A stretch of DNA of 24,792 bases from an uncultured Clostridium sp. (GTDB taxonomy: Bacteria; Bacillota; Clostridia; TANB77; CAG-508): NCBI GenBank assembly GCA_950059165.1, contig CATLUC010000011.1, forward strand, positions 1 through 24,792, read 5' to 3'. The notes beneath the pieces are model-generated. The model worked only from the letters and a program-made list of their open reading frames with translations. It did not search any database and was not told the DNA's origin. The position numbers and the translations under genes were made by a program. This document shows positions 15,844 through 24,695 of this stretch, piece by piece (within the stretch, counting starts at the first letter, position 1; each line of letters begins with the position of its first letter).

Positions 15844-16800
15844 TCAGCTTAGCATATCTTTTCTTTTTAGCCACCATGTAACTAATAATGTTAGTGTAAC
15901 TGATATTAGTACCATCATGACAAAGCCATATGGGCTATGTTCAAATGGTAATCCTACATTCATTCCCCAAAAGCTTGATACCATTGTTGGTATTGCAAGT
16001 ACTATTGTTATTGAGGTTAAGAATTTCATTACTCCATTTAGGTTATTTGATATTATTGATGCATATGCATCCATTGTTCCTGTTAATATGTTGCTATATA
16101 TTTGTGCCATTTCAATTGCTTGTCTGTTTTCTATGATGGCATCTTCTAGTATTTCTTCGTCGTCTTCATATAGTTTTATTATCTTTCCTCTCATGGTTTT
16201 TTCCATGACTAATTCATTTGATTTTAATGAAGTTGTAAAATATACCAAACCTTTTTCTAAGCTTAGTAATTTTAAAAGTTCTTTGTTTTTCATTGAGTTT
16301 TTTAAGATGTATTCTGCTATTTCTGTTTCTTTGTTTATTTGTTTTAGATAGCTTAGATAGTATGAAGAGTTTAAGTACAAAATTTGAAATATGAATCTTG
16401 TTTTTTTGTATGTTTGGAAGTTTTTTATTTTTTTCTTTTCAAAGTCTTCTATTATTTTGTTTTTCTTTAATGATACTGTTACAAAAAAGTCATCTCTTAC
16501 AACTATCATTCCTAATGGCATTGTTGTATAAATGTCGTTTTCTTCGCTTTTTTCTATAATTGGTACATCTACTATAAAAAGAGTTGTGTTATCGTCTTCT
16601 TCTTGGTCTATTCTGGCCTTTTCTTCGTCATCTAAGGCGTCACGTATAAAGTCTTCTTGAATGCCTATGTTTTCACATACTTTTTTTATTTCGTTTTCCG
16701 ATGGATTTACTAAATTAATCCATGCTCCTTTTTTGAATTCTTTGATTTCTTCGATTTTATTTGTTTCTACATTAGTATTATATATTTTTAGCAAATCCAT
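15844..16800 (-). CDS. corA: CorA-family magnesium/divalent cation transporter
   Basis: 318 residues. A large cytoplasmic N-terminal domain is followed by two C-terminal membrane segments and the family's pore signature GMN in SSFWGMNVGLP. The last residues, WWLKRKDMLS, are the basic tail typical of CorA. It imports Mg2+ (or Co2+/Ni2+) as a pentamer. The ATG at 16800 sits 2 bases after AAGGGG; a TTG six bases further in (16794) would have better spacing, so the exact start is uncertain. It has a near-perfect promoter and is divergent from the gene at 16929. No in-frame CGG. Confidence 0.94.
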   Translation of the reverse strand: MDLLKIYNTNVETNKIEEIKEFKKGAWINLVNPSENEIKKVCENIGIQEDFIRDALDDEEKARIDQEEDDNTTLFIVDVPIIEKSEENDIYTTMPLGMIVVRDDFFVTVSLKKNKIIEDFEKKKIKNFQTYKKTRFIFQILYLNSSYYLSYLKQINKETEIAEYILKNSMKNKELLKLLSLEKGLVYFTTSLKSNELVMEKTMRGKIIKLYEDDEEILEDAIIENRQAIEMAQIYSNILTGTMDAYASIISNNLNGVMKFLTSITIVLAIPTMVSSFWGMNVGLPFEHSPYGFVMMVLISVTLTLLVTWWLKRKDMLS

Positions 16801-16828
16801 CACCCCTTTTTTCTATTTCAACACTATT

Positions 16829-16857
16829 ATTTTAGCCCTTTTGTTCGATTTTGTCAA
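16829..16857 (-). promoter_or_regulatory. Promoter for corA
   Basis: On the minus strand, -35 TTGACA (16852-16857), 17-base spacer, -10 TAAAAT (16829-16834), 29 bases from the start codon. Confidence 0.75.
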
Positions 16858-16877
16858 TGCTGATGTTTTTACACAAT

Positions 16878-16906
16878 TTGCTTTTTTATGTAAAATGTGG
16901 TATTAT
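16878..16906 (+). promoter_or_regulatory. Extended -10 promoter for the gene at 16929
   Basis: -35 TTGCTT (16878-16883), 17-base spacer, -10 TATTAT (16901-16906) preceded by TGG. It is back to back with the corA promoter, about 20 bases apart. Confidence 0.65.
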
Positions 16907-16928
16907 TGATATGTTAGGGGTTGATTAT

Positions 16929-17579
16929 ATGGGATTATTAGATTTATTTAAAAAGAAAAAAAATATACATCCATCTCAAGCAATATCAGATGCTGAGCAA
17001 TTCAAAAAAAATGAACCTAATATCAAATATTCTTATACTAAAGAGGGAATATTAGTGGTAGATTTTTATGATGATGAACTAGGTATTTCTCAAACATATG
17101 ACTCTACAAGGTTAGCTATAAATCCTACAGCTTTACAAATTGAAAATGAAGATGTATATAATTGTATTGTTTCATGGTACTATGATGATAGTTGCTATGC
17201 ACCTTCTGAATGTGGTTCTCGAATTGTTTCAGATGGTCAAGAAAATGTTTTAGCACAAATTGATTTGCAATTAATAACACTAGATCCAGAATATGCTTAT
17301 ATGGTAATGAAAAAATTATTAAATAAAAATAATGTAATTGGACATCTTGAAGATGGCTTAAAAGAAAATCCATTTGAGCCTTGTGGTAATTATGTTGGTG
17401 GTGTCCTAGAAAATGATACTACAGGAGAATATCAAATGTATTTTTCTCCTGATGTAGGAAAAGCTGTTCATAATTCTCCTAAAATGACTAAACGTAGGGA
17501 AAACTACAAAAAACAGTTGAAAGAAAAGGCTTCTCAAGTTGATTATAGTGGCCATAAAATGGATGCTATTTCGAGATAA
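16929..17579 (+). CDS. Protein of unknown function
   Basis: 216 residues from ATG 16929, with AGGGG 8 bases upstream and the promoter just before it. I do not recognise a family. It begins MGLLDLFKKKKNIHPSQA, a short amphipathic basic N-terminus. The middle is an acidic, beta-rich domain (GILVVDFYDDELGISQTYDSTRLAI, WYYDDSCYAPSECGS). The C-terminus is lysine-rich (RRENYKKQLKEKA). There is no signal peptide or membrane span, so it is probably cytoplasmic. Divergent from corA; no functional link is evident. It ends before a strong two-way terminator. No CGG codon. Confidence 0.8.
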   Translation: MGLLDLFKKKKNIHPSQAISDAEQFKKNEPNIKYSYTKEGILVVDFYDDELGISQTYDSTRLAINPTALQIENEDVYNCIVSWYYDDSCYAPSECGSRIVSDGQENVLAQIDLQLITLDPEYAYMVMKKLLNKNNVIGHLEDGLKENPFEPCGNYVGGVLENDTTGEYQMYFSPDVGKAVHNSPKMTKRRENYKKQLKEKASQVDYSGHKMDAISR

Positions 17580-17618
17580 ATATTCTTATTTTTTTGCCAT
17601 ATAAGGCATAACTAATTC

Positions 17619-17660
17619 AAAATTGCCTAAAATTTATAATTACAAATTTTAGGCAATTTT
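17619..17660. terminator. Bidirectional intrinsic terminator
   Basis: A perfect 17-bp stem (17619-17635 with 17644-17660), core TTGCCTAAAATTT, has an 8-base loop and T-rich sequence on both sides. It sits between convergent genes and would end the operon 24547-17672 as well as the gene at 16929. Confidence 0.9.
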
Positions 17661-17671
17661 GTTGTATTTTT

Positions 17672-18193
17672 TTATTTTACTGTGTTTCTGGAACTCCGTT
17701 CTGAATAGCTTCTCATGACTTTGTCATATTCTTCATAAAGTTTATTTACTTTTTCAAGTTCTATATCTAGTTTTTCTTCTTTTTCATCTATTTTCTTTTG
17801 TAATTCTTCTTGCTCTTTTTTTATTTCTTCTGCTCTTTTTCCAAATTGCTCTTTTTTAACAGTTATTTCTTGTGCATTTTGGTTTTCTGTATGCTCTAAT
17901 TTTATAACTTCACTTTGTAATGTTTGTTCTTCTTCTCTTAATTTTTGACGTTGTTCTTCATATGGCTTAGTTTCTTCTTTTATTTTTCTTATTACATCTT
18001 CTTGCTCATCTATTTTTGCTTGTACTTCATCTATTGTTATATTACTATTAACTGATATATCTATATTTTCACCTGCTTCTATTTCTTTTTGGATTTCTTT
18101 TTCTTGACTTTTATTTAAATTATACATAATAGTAATTGTAAGTACTATTACTGCTATTATGATAATTGCTATTATAACTTTTTTTTGTTTCAT
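17672..18193 (-). CDS. Single-pass membrane protein with long coiled coil; C-terminus depends on CGG decoding
   Basis: 173 residues in triplet reading. A short basic start (MKQKK) precedes one membrane helix (~5-25), then a Glu/Lys/Gln-rich coiled coil from about residue 55 to 155 (IDEQEDVIRKIKEE, KKEQEELQKKIDEKEEK). No enzymatic motif. It is the last gene of the operon, 21 bases after the beta-helix protein, with AAAAAGGA 10 bases before the ATG. Residue 165 is an in-frame CGG (17696-17698). Triplet reading gives ...SYSERSSRNTVK and stops at 17672. The +1 reading gives ...SYSEGVPETQ and stops at 17677. The frame alone cannot decide. Possible role: a periplasmic-side scaffold for the co-transcribed surface proteins (inference). 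Confidence 0.82.
   Translation of the reverse strand: MKQKKVIIAIIIIAVIVLTITIMYNLNKSQEKEIQKEIEAGENIDISVNSNITIDEVQAKIDEQEDVIRKIKEETKPYEEQRQKLREEEQTLQSEVIKLEHTENQNAQEITVKKEQFGKRAEEIKKEQEELQKKIDEKEEKLDIELEKVNKLYEEYDKVMRSYSERSSRNTVK
17695..17698 (-). other. CGG site compatible with either reading (GAA CGGA GTT)
   Basis: Nine residues from the end in triplet reading. A +1 shift ends the protein after GVPETQ at a TAA five bases earlier. It fits the CGGW pattern of the six obligatory sites but does not test it. Confidence 0.5.
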
Positions 18194-18214
18194 TTTTTCT
18201 CATTCCTTTTTTCA

Positions 18215-20438
18215 TTATCTAAAATATGCTGTTTTATATTCTCCACTTGTTCCTGTTGTAAGGGTTTTTCCACTTCTTGTTCCTGTAATTGTACCTTTAT
18301 AAGATGCAGTCTTTCCTTTTAATATACCATTATAAAAATAAAATTTTCCACAATTAATTCCATTACGTACACCACAGAATTCCCCTATAATTGTAGGATT
18401 AGATGTACTTAATGTTGCTGTTGAATTTCCAATAATTATTGTTTGAGAAGGATACTCTGCTCCGTAACCCTGAATTAACAACAGCCTCATCACTACTTAT
18501 TACTGTTCCTCCCGTTATTGTTATTGTTCCTGTTGATTCCCAATTAACTATGGCTGATGCATATGTATTCTCTGTATTTTTTACTGTACCATTTATCATA
18601 TTTATTTTTCCACTACTATTATCATTCCATACTTCCCCAGTAATAGTACCTCCATTAATGTTTATTGTTCCACTTTCTGAGTTATTTATACGACCCGAAA
18701 CAGATCCACCATTTATAGTTAATGTTCCTCCTGATGCATTTTCTATCGCATAACCCTTAGTTTTTGTAATATTTCCACTATTAATTATTATTGTTCCACT
18801 TCCATTATTAGACATTTCATCAATAGTTGCTCCATTTATTATTACTTTTCCATTTCCATTATTTTTTATTAATCCTAAAAATCCACCTGATATTGTTCCA
18901 CTTCCACTTATAGTTAATTGTCCTCCATTTTCTACGACAATACTTGCAATTACAATCATTGTTATCTTTTTTCCATTTGTGTTTAATGTTATTGCTTTTG
19001 TAACATTTACTGATGCTGAATCTTCAACATTTGCAAGTGTAACTATTGTATTTCCATCTACTGCCCCTGCGTGTGCTGTTGCTAATGTATTATAATAAGT
19101 TGTTTTTCCTGCATTTGTTATACTATAATTTGCTGGCAATACTGTTAATAATGCTGGCTCAGTAATCGCTGTAGAAATATTTCCATCTTCTGATGTAGAA
19201 GTTACAATACAATATAAATATCTTTCATTCCATCCTGTTGATGTAGTAAATGTACAGTTTGAAGATGTTGCACCACTAATTGGAGTACCTCCTGTTGTAC
19301 TGTCTGATGTATTGTAATACCATTGATAACTTAATGTTCCTTCTCCTATTGCTTTTACATTAAAAGTTACATTATTACCTGATACTACTGTTCTGTCACT
19401 TGGATTTTCTGTTATTGCTGTTTGTGTTTTAACAACATAGGCTTCTGATTTGTTTTTGTTTATTGCTCTGTTCCCTGCTTTATCTGTTACTTTTGTATAT
19501 AGATAATAAGTTCCTCCTGTTAAGTTATCTGTAATTTCCTCTCCATTAGCAAATGTTTTCCAACCACCATCTTCATCTGTTGGCAACGTCGTGTCAGTTG
19601 AAAATTGATATTGCAATACTTCTAATCCACTTCCATCTTCATTGTCTAAAGCTGTTATTCTAGTTGTTACTGCTACTGTACTATCTCCTGCTGGTATTGT
19701 ATATGTTCCACCATTTGGTTCTATTTCTGCAGTTGGTAATTCTCTATCAATGTTTTTTACATTTCCTGTTGCATATTTTCCTGCCTCTCCTAAATTATTA
19801 ATTAATCTTGCATATATTGCTCCATTTTTGCTCATTACAATTGGTTTTGTATATTTATTCCAATCTTTGTTATTTAATGAATATTGTAAATTATAACCCT
19901 CTATTTGAGTTTTTATTTCTACTTCTACATCTGTATTTGTCCACTCACTTGGCACTGATACAAACTCAATATTACTTTTTTCTAAATCTAAATCTGGTGG
20001 AACATCTTCTCCAAATTTCCCAATATATTCTACTTTGTCCTCTGTTATTAAATATACATATTCTTCTTTTGTTGTGACTCTTATTGTTGGTTTTTGAGTA
20101 TCTTCTAATTTCTTTATTTCCTTTGCATCTAGAAACATATCATCTCTTTGTATTTCATATTTATACTCGTCTATATATTTTTGACCATCCCAATTATTCA
20201 TTATTTTATCAGGTTGTAAGCCATTTCCTATTATTTCTAATTCTTGTTTATATTCTGCCTTTTTTGTTTCTTCTTTTGCTTTGTTTGCTTTATTTATAAT
20301 TCCACTTTCTCCTGTTAACATGGTAATACTTAATCCTGACAAAATTAAAAGTACAATAACAGTTACAACTAAGGCTACTAGCGTGATTCCTTTTTTATTA
20401 TTTATAACATTTTGTATATTTTTCTTAGGTTTATCCAT
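18215..20438 (-). CDS. Pilin-like surface protein with Ig-like and beta-helix domains; one +1 recoding site
   Basis: Read as 20438-18465 and 18463-18215, 740 residues. The start chosen is ATG 20438, which has AAAGGAG 10 bases upstream; ATG 20465 has no good site. The leader is KKGITLVALVVTVIVLLIL, prepilin-like without Glu5. An acidic stalk is followed by the block shared with the gene at 12364 (LQYSLNN, NGAIYARL), Ig-like domains (~200-330 and 330-425), then beta-helix repeats of the GTITINGG type (~470-650). The tail FYFYNGILKGKTASYKGTI is a domain often seen after such repeats. Triplet reading adds 21 unrelated residues after CGG and stops. Skipping the C keeps the tail and ends in GEYKTAYFR. 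It is cotranscribed with the MMPL pair, which hints at a shared envelope role. Confidence 0.87.
18461..18464 (-). other. CGG +1 frameshift site 4 (TTA CGGA GCA)
   Basis: The frame ...VVNSGL meets CGG. Skipping the C (base 18464) gives GAEYPSQTIIIGN and 82 further residues of recognisable surface-protein tail; triplet reading ends after 21 residues that match nothing. Confidence 0.82.
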
Positions 20439-20489
20439 TTTTACAAAACTCCTTTTATTCTCCATTTCTTTCTATAACTATTTAATACC

Positions 20490-22455
20490 CTAATTCTCCT
20501 CATCTTTTTGTGTACTTAAAATAGCCTGTTCCTTGCTATTATCTTGGTTTTCCTGTTTTTTTATTGCGTCAATTATCATAACAAATTTAACATCACCATT
20601 ATTTCCTTCATTTAGCATAGTAAAGTTTTGATATTGTTTTGATAACTCGGTTAATTGTTTAACTTTTTCTCCCATATCTTTTACATCACTATTTATAAAA
20701 TCACATATTTGTTGAATTGCCTCTTTATTAAAAGTTTCAATTCCATTTGCTAATGTATCTGCACCTTTATTTAGTTCATTAGCACCACTATCTAGTTCTT
20801 TTGCACCTTCATTTAGACTATTTAAGCCATCTGTTAGCTGTTCTAAACCTTTATTTAAAGTTGACATTTGGCTTGCTACTTGATTAGTTGCTACTTCTTT
20901 TACTTGATTTGCAACTTGTTTTGCTGTTTGTGCTGAAGCTGTTTTGGCTGTTTGTGTTGCTGTTTCTTGGGCAACAGTTACTGCTGTTTGGTTTGCTACT
21001 TGACCTGCTACTTGTTCTGCTACTTGTTGTGCTGTACTATTTGCCACTTGACCGTGCAATTTCACTTGCTGTTTCTTTAGCAGTTTGGTTTGCTACTTGT
21101 TTTGCAGTTTCTTTAGCTGTTTGTTCTGCAGTAGCTATACTTGAGTTTTGAGAAAATTGTAAGATAATTGCTTTTTGTTCTTCTGGCATTGTTAGATATG
21201 TTGGGTTTGTTTCTAAGCTTGCTTTTACTGTTGCTTTTATTTGTTGTTTTTGAGTTTGGCTAAGTGTCAAACCACTTACTTTGCTTTCTGCTAGATTTCC
21301 TATTTGTGCTTTTTTAGTTTCTATGTTTTGCTTTGCTACTGCTTCTGCTGAACTACCAATTTGTGCTTTTTGACTTTGTATACTTTGTTTTGCACTTTCT
21401 TGTGCTACACTTCCTATTTGATTTTTTTGTTCTTCTGTCAAGTTTGCTGATTGTCCTGCTTTATTTTTAATAGCTTCTAATGTGTTTTTATCTAAAACCT
21501 CTTCTTTACTATTCCCATTTCCTAGCCCTTTTGTAGCTTTTGCAACCTCTGTTTTAATTTGTTTGCTTCCCTCAAATGCAGTGTTTGCACCATCTTTTAG
21601 CCTGCTAGTTCCAACAGCTAATTCATAACTTCCATTTGCTAACTCTTTTCCACCTTTTTCAAGTTCTTTTCCTGAACTTTCAATTGTATCTACTTTGCTA
21701 TATAAATCGTCTAATTTATCAAATGATTTTAAATCATCATCTTCTAGCACTTTTGGTGTTACAAAAGTAATAATATTTCCTGATTCAAAATCAGTTGCTT
21801 CCATTTCTATTTCAATATCATTTGGTATTTTTATATCTTCTTCTATTGCTAAACTTTCTTGTAACCCTGGCATAGCAATTCCCATAACAATAGTTTTACT
21901 TCCATCGTTAACTATTTTCCCATTAGATATTTTGATATTTTTATTAGTGTCATTTTGTACAATAGTTCCTGCAACTACCACAAAGGGTGTATACATTTTT
22001 TGTTCTTTTCCATTGATATTTACACTATATTCTTCTTTATTTATATAGTGTAAAACAATTTTTACATGTCCTGTTTTTCCTAAAATTTCTTCTGCCTTTA
22101 CTTCTTTTCCATCTAGTTCATATCTAACTTGACACTCTATTGGTAACTCCTTCTTACTTTCTCCTTGATAATAAATATCTTTTTTGTTAGCTTTCCACAC
22201 TAATGAATTTCCATCTTGCTTAAATTCCTCTTCTCCTTTTGTGTTTTCAATATTTAATAAATCTGACATATCTTGTATCAAGTCTAATTCTTCATTATTT
22301 TCAATATGTGTACTTACTATAGTTTGATAATTTTCTCCTTTGCTATTTATTTTTGTGTATACAGTTTCGTCTTTTGTATATGCAAAAACTGGCAATGTAT
22401 ATGCACACATTGTGCATAATAAAACACTTGAAACAATTTTATTTTTAACTTTCAT
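20490..22455 (-). CDS. YhgE-like secreted partner of the MMPL transporter; one +1 recoding site
   Basis: Read as 22455-21055 and 21053-20490, 654 residues. It has a signal peptide (MKVKNKIVSSVLLCTMCAYTLPVFA) and a beta-rich N-terminal domain (~30-240). Leu/Gly heptads (GKELEKGGKELANGSYELAVG...) and a long Ala/Gln/Val-rich helical stretch follow, then another heptad set (LEQLTDGLNSLNEGAKEL...), as in YhgE/Pip-like proteins encoded beside MMPL transporters. There is no C-terminal membrane segment. The start has a GGAAG site. It begins 30 bases after the MMPL gene. Triplet reading stops four codons after CGG. Skipping the C gives IAGQVANSTAQQVAEQVAGQVANQT, where the first unit matches the second including its Gly. 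Confidence 0.87.
21051..21054 (-). other. CGG +1 frameshift site 5 (GCA CGGT CAA)
   Basis: ASEIA then CGG. Triplet reading gives RSSGK and stop. Skipping the C (base 21054) gives GQVANSTA, which parallels VAGQVANQTA 16 residues later, placing Gly at the recoded position. Confidence 0.88.
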
Positions 22456-22485
22456 AATCTATCTTCCTTTCCTTTTTGATGTATT

Positions 22486-24547
22486 TTAAGCTAAGCCTTT
22501 TGTTGTTTTTGTTATTAGTTTATCAAATAGTAATAAAAATGCTGGTAATACTGTAATTACTACAATCATACTAATTATTGCACCTCTTGACATCAATGTA
22601 CATAGAGAACCTATCATTTCAATTTTTGAATAAGCACCTACTCCAAATGTTGCTCCAAAGAAGCATAGTCCACTTACTATAATTGAACTTATTGAGCTTT
22701 CTAACGCTTGACTTATAGCTTCTTTCTTGTCTTTTCCCTCTTTTTTATTACTTATATATTTTGTTGTAATTAAAATTGCATAATCTATTGTTGCTCCGAA
22801 GTTGTATTGTTCCAATTACAATTGATGCTACAAATGGCAATGTTGTATTTGTAAATGCTGGTATTCCCATATTTATAAATATAGCAAACTCAATTATTGT
22901 AATTAGTATAACTGGTAGTGAAATTGATTTTAGTACAATTATCATTAGTACAAATATTATGCCAATTGAAACTATATTTACACTATTAAAGTCATGGTCA
23001 CTAATTTCTACTAGGTCTTTCATCAATGGTCCTTCTCCTGCTAATATTGCTTTTTCATCATATTGTTTGATAATTTCATTTACTTTTGTTATTTGTTCAT
23101 TTAGCTCATCTGTTGCCATTTCACAACTTGAATTTATTATTATCATTTGATATTTTTCATTTTCAAATATAGTTTTTATATTGTCTGGCAATATGCTTTT
23201 AGGCATTTCTCCTGCCACTTTTGAATAGCCTAATGTCCATTCTATTCCTTCTATTTCTTCTATTTTATTTAACATTTCATTTACTTTATATTCTGGAATT
23301 TCTTTGTTAATTAGTAAAACTTCTGCTGAAACAATATTAAATTTATCTTTTAGGCTATTATTTGCTTCAACACTTTGTAGTGTTTTTGGTAATGATTTGT
23401 CTATATTATAATAAACATTGGTGTGTGTATAACCATAAATTGAAATTGGTAAAATAATAATGAATAATATTATAATCGCCCTGTAATGTTTTATTGTAAA
23501 GTTCTTTATTCCTGTAAATTTAGGCATAATTTCCTTGTGTTTTGTCTTTTCAATTAAGTTGTCAAATGTTAAAAGCATGGCTGGTAAAACAGTTATAACA
23601 CAGATAACTCCTAATAAAACTCCTTTTGCCATTACAATTCCTATATCTTTTCCTAATGTTAAATTCATACTACATAATGCTAAAAATCCTGCTATTGTTG
23701 TTAATGAACTTCCTATTACAGATACCATTGTTTTTTTAATTGCATATGCCATAGCTTGGTTTTTATCACTAAAATTTGTTTGCTCTGCTTTGTAGCTATG
23801 GTATAAAAATATTGCAAAGTCCATTGTTACTCCTAATTGAAGTACTGCACTTATTGCTTTTGTTATATAAGATATTTGTCCTAAAATTACATTGCTTCCC
23901 ATGTTGTATAAAATTGCTATTCCTATGTTTAATAATAAAAATATTGGTGCAGCATAAGAATCTAATGCTACTTGTAAAATAATAATACATAAAATGACTG
24001 CAATTATAACATAAATTGCTATTTCTGAATTTGCTAAGTTTCTTGTGTCTAATACTGTTGCTGACATTCCACTTATTTTGCATTGTTCATTTGTTATTTG
24101 CCTTAATTTTTCAATTGTTTCCATTGTTGTATCTGATGAAATACTATCTTTAAAAGTGACTAGTAGTACAGTATCCCCATTTTTGTATATTTTGTTTTTG
24201 ATTTCATCTGGTATCATTTGGGTTGGAATGCTTGTTCCTACTATATCTGCAATACTTATAGTCTTTTCTACATTATCAATTTCTTTTATTTTGTTTTCTA
24301 ATTGTACTATATCTTTTGTTTTCATGTTTTCTAGCACAATCATAGAAAATGCTCCCATATTGAATTCTTCTGAGAGGATATTTTCCCCTTGGATTGTTTC
24401 TATGTCTTCTGGCAAATAGACTAAAATGTCATAGTTGATATGTGTCATTTTCATTCCTAAAATTGATGGAATTAATAGTAAAACTGCTAGAATTAATATG
24501 ATTTTTCTATGTTTGCATACAAATTCTCCAAATTTAAGTTGTGACAT
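22486..24547 (-). CDS. MMPL/RND-superfamily membrane exporter; one +1 recoding site
   Basis: Read as 24547-22799 and 22797-22486, 686 residues. Two homologous halves each have one N-terminal membrane helix (~15-31 and ~350-375), a large external loop, and a cluster of five helices (~175-330 and ~530-680). The core motif of half 1 is VLQLGVTMDFAIFLY (235-249). Half 2 has TIQL-x-ATIDYAILI with x at residue 584, encoded by CGGA. MMPL proteins use proton motive force to move lipids or envelope precursors; this two-half form with a secreted YhgE-like partner is typical of Firmicutes. Triplet reading after CGG gives SNNRLCNF... and a stop, losing the last four helices. AGGAGAG precedes the ATG. It is the first gene of the operon, with promoter and operators directly upstream. 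Confidence 0.92.
22795..22798 (-). other. CGG +1 frameshift site 6 (CTT CGGA GCA)
   Basis: Within the MMPL core motif. Skipping the C (base 22798) restores IQLGATIDYAILITTK, and comparison with QLGVTMDFAI of the first half (Gly 239) identifies the residue as glycine. Triplet reading removes about 100 residues of membrane domain. Confidence 0.93.
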
Positions 24548-24571
24548 AATTCTCTCCTTTCTTTTTGCTAA

Positions 24572-24620
24572 TTACCATTGGTCATATTTGTATTATATTA
24601 CTTTTCTGACCATTGGTCAA
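24572..24620 (-). promoter_or_regulatory. Operon promoter with two TetR-type operators
   Basis: On the minus strand, -35 TTGACC (24615-24620), 17-base spacer, -10 TATAAT (24592-24597). A perfect odd palindrome TGACCAATGGTCA (24607-24619) covers the -35, and a near-copy (24572-24584, one end base changed) lies just past the expected start site. Their centres are 35 bases apart. Such short palindromes over promoters of exporters are typical of TetR-family repressors. No regulator gene is in the window; it may be divergent, beyond the right edge. Confidence 0.8.
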
Positions 24621-24695
24621 TACTTTTTATATTTTTATTGATTTTTTTTTATTTTTATGACATAATAATTATAAATTCTTACTTTCTGACAGTTT

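Noticed and set aside
12925..22798. Classic slippery-site frameshifting (P-site slippage, or the RF2-type stop-coupled mechanism)
   Set aside because: The codon before CGG varies, re-pairing in the +1 frame is poor in most cases, a stop follows directly only at 14584, and no common Shine-Dalgarno-like stimulator is present. CGG itself is the only shared element.
12925..22798. Sequencing or assembly error as the cause of all breaks
   Set aside because: There is no homopolymer at any site, always one extra C before GG(T/A), and always in phase with the upstream codons. It cannot be excluded from sequence alone, because an artefact adding C before Gly codons would look alike; raw reads are decisive.
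20490..24547. Pseudogene or chance-indel interpretation of the MMPL and YhgE-like genes
   Set aside because: Each has a single break, of identical type, with no other damage. Random decay would give mixed indels and in-frame stops. Kept as the main alternative only until reads are checked.
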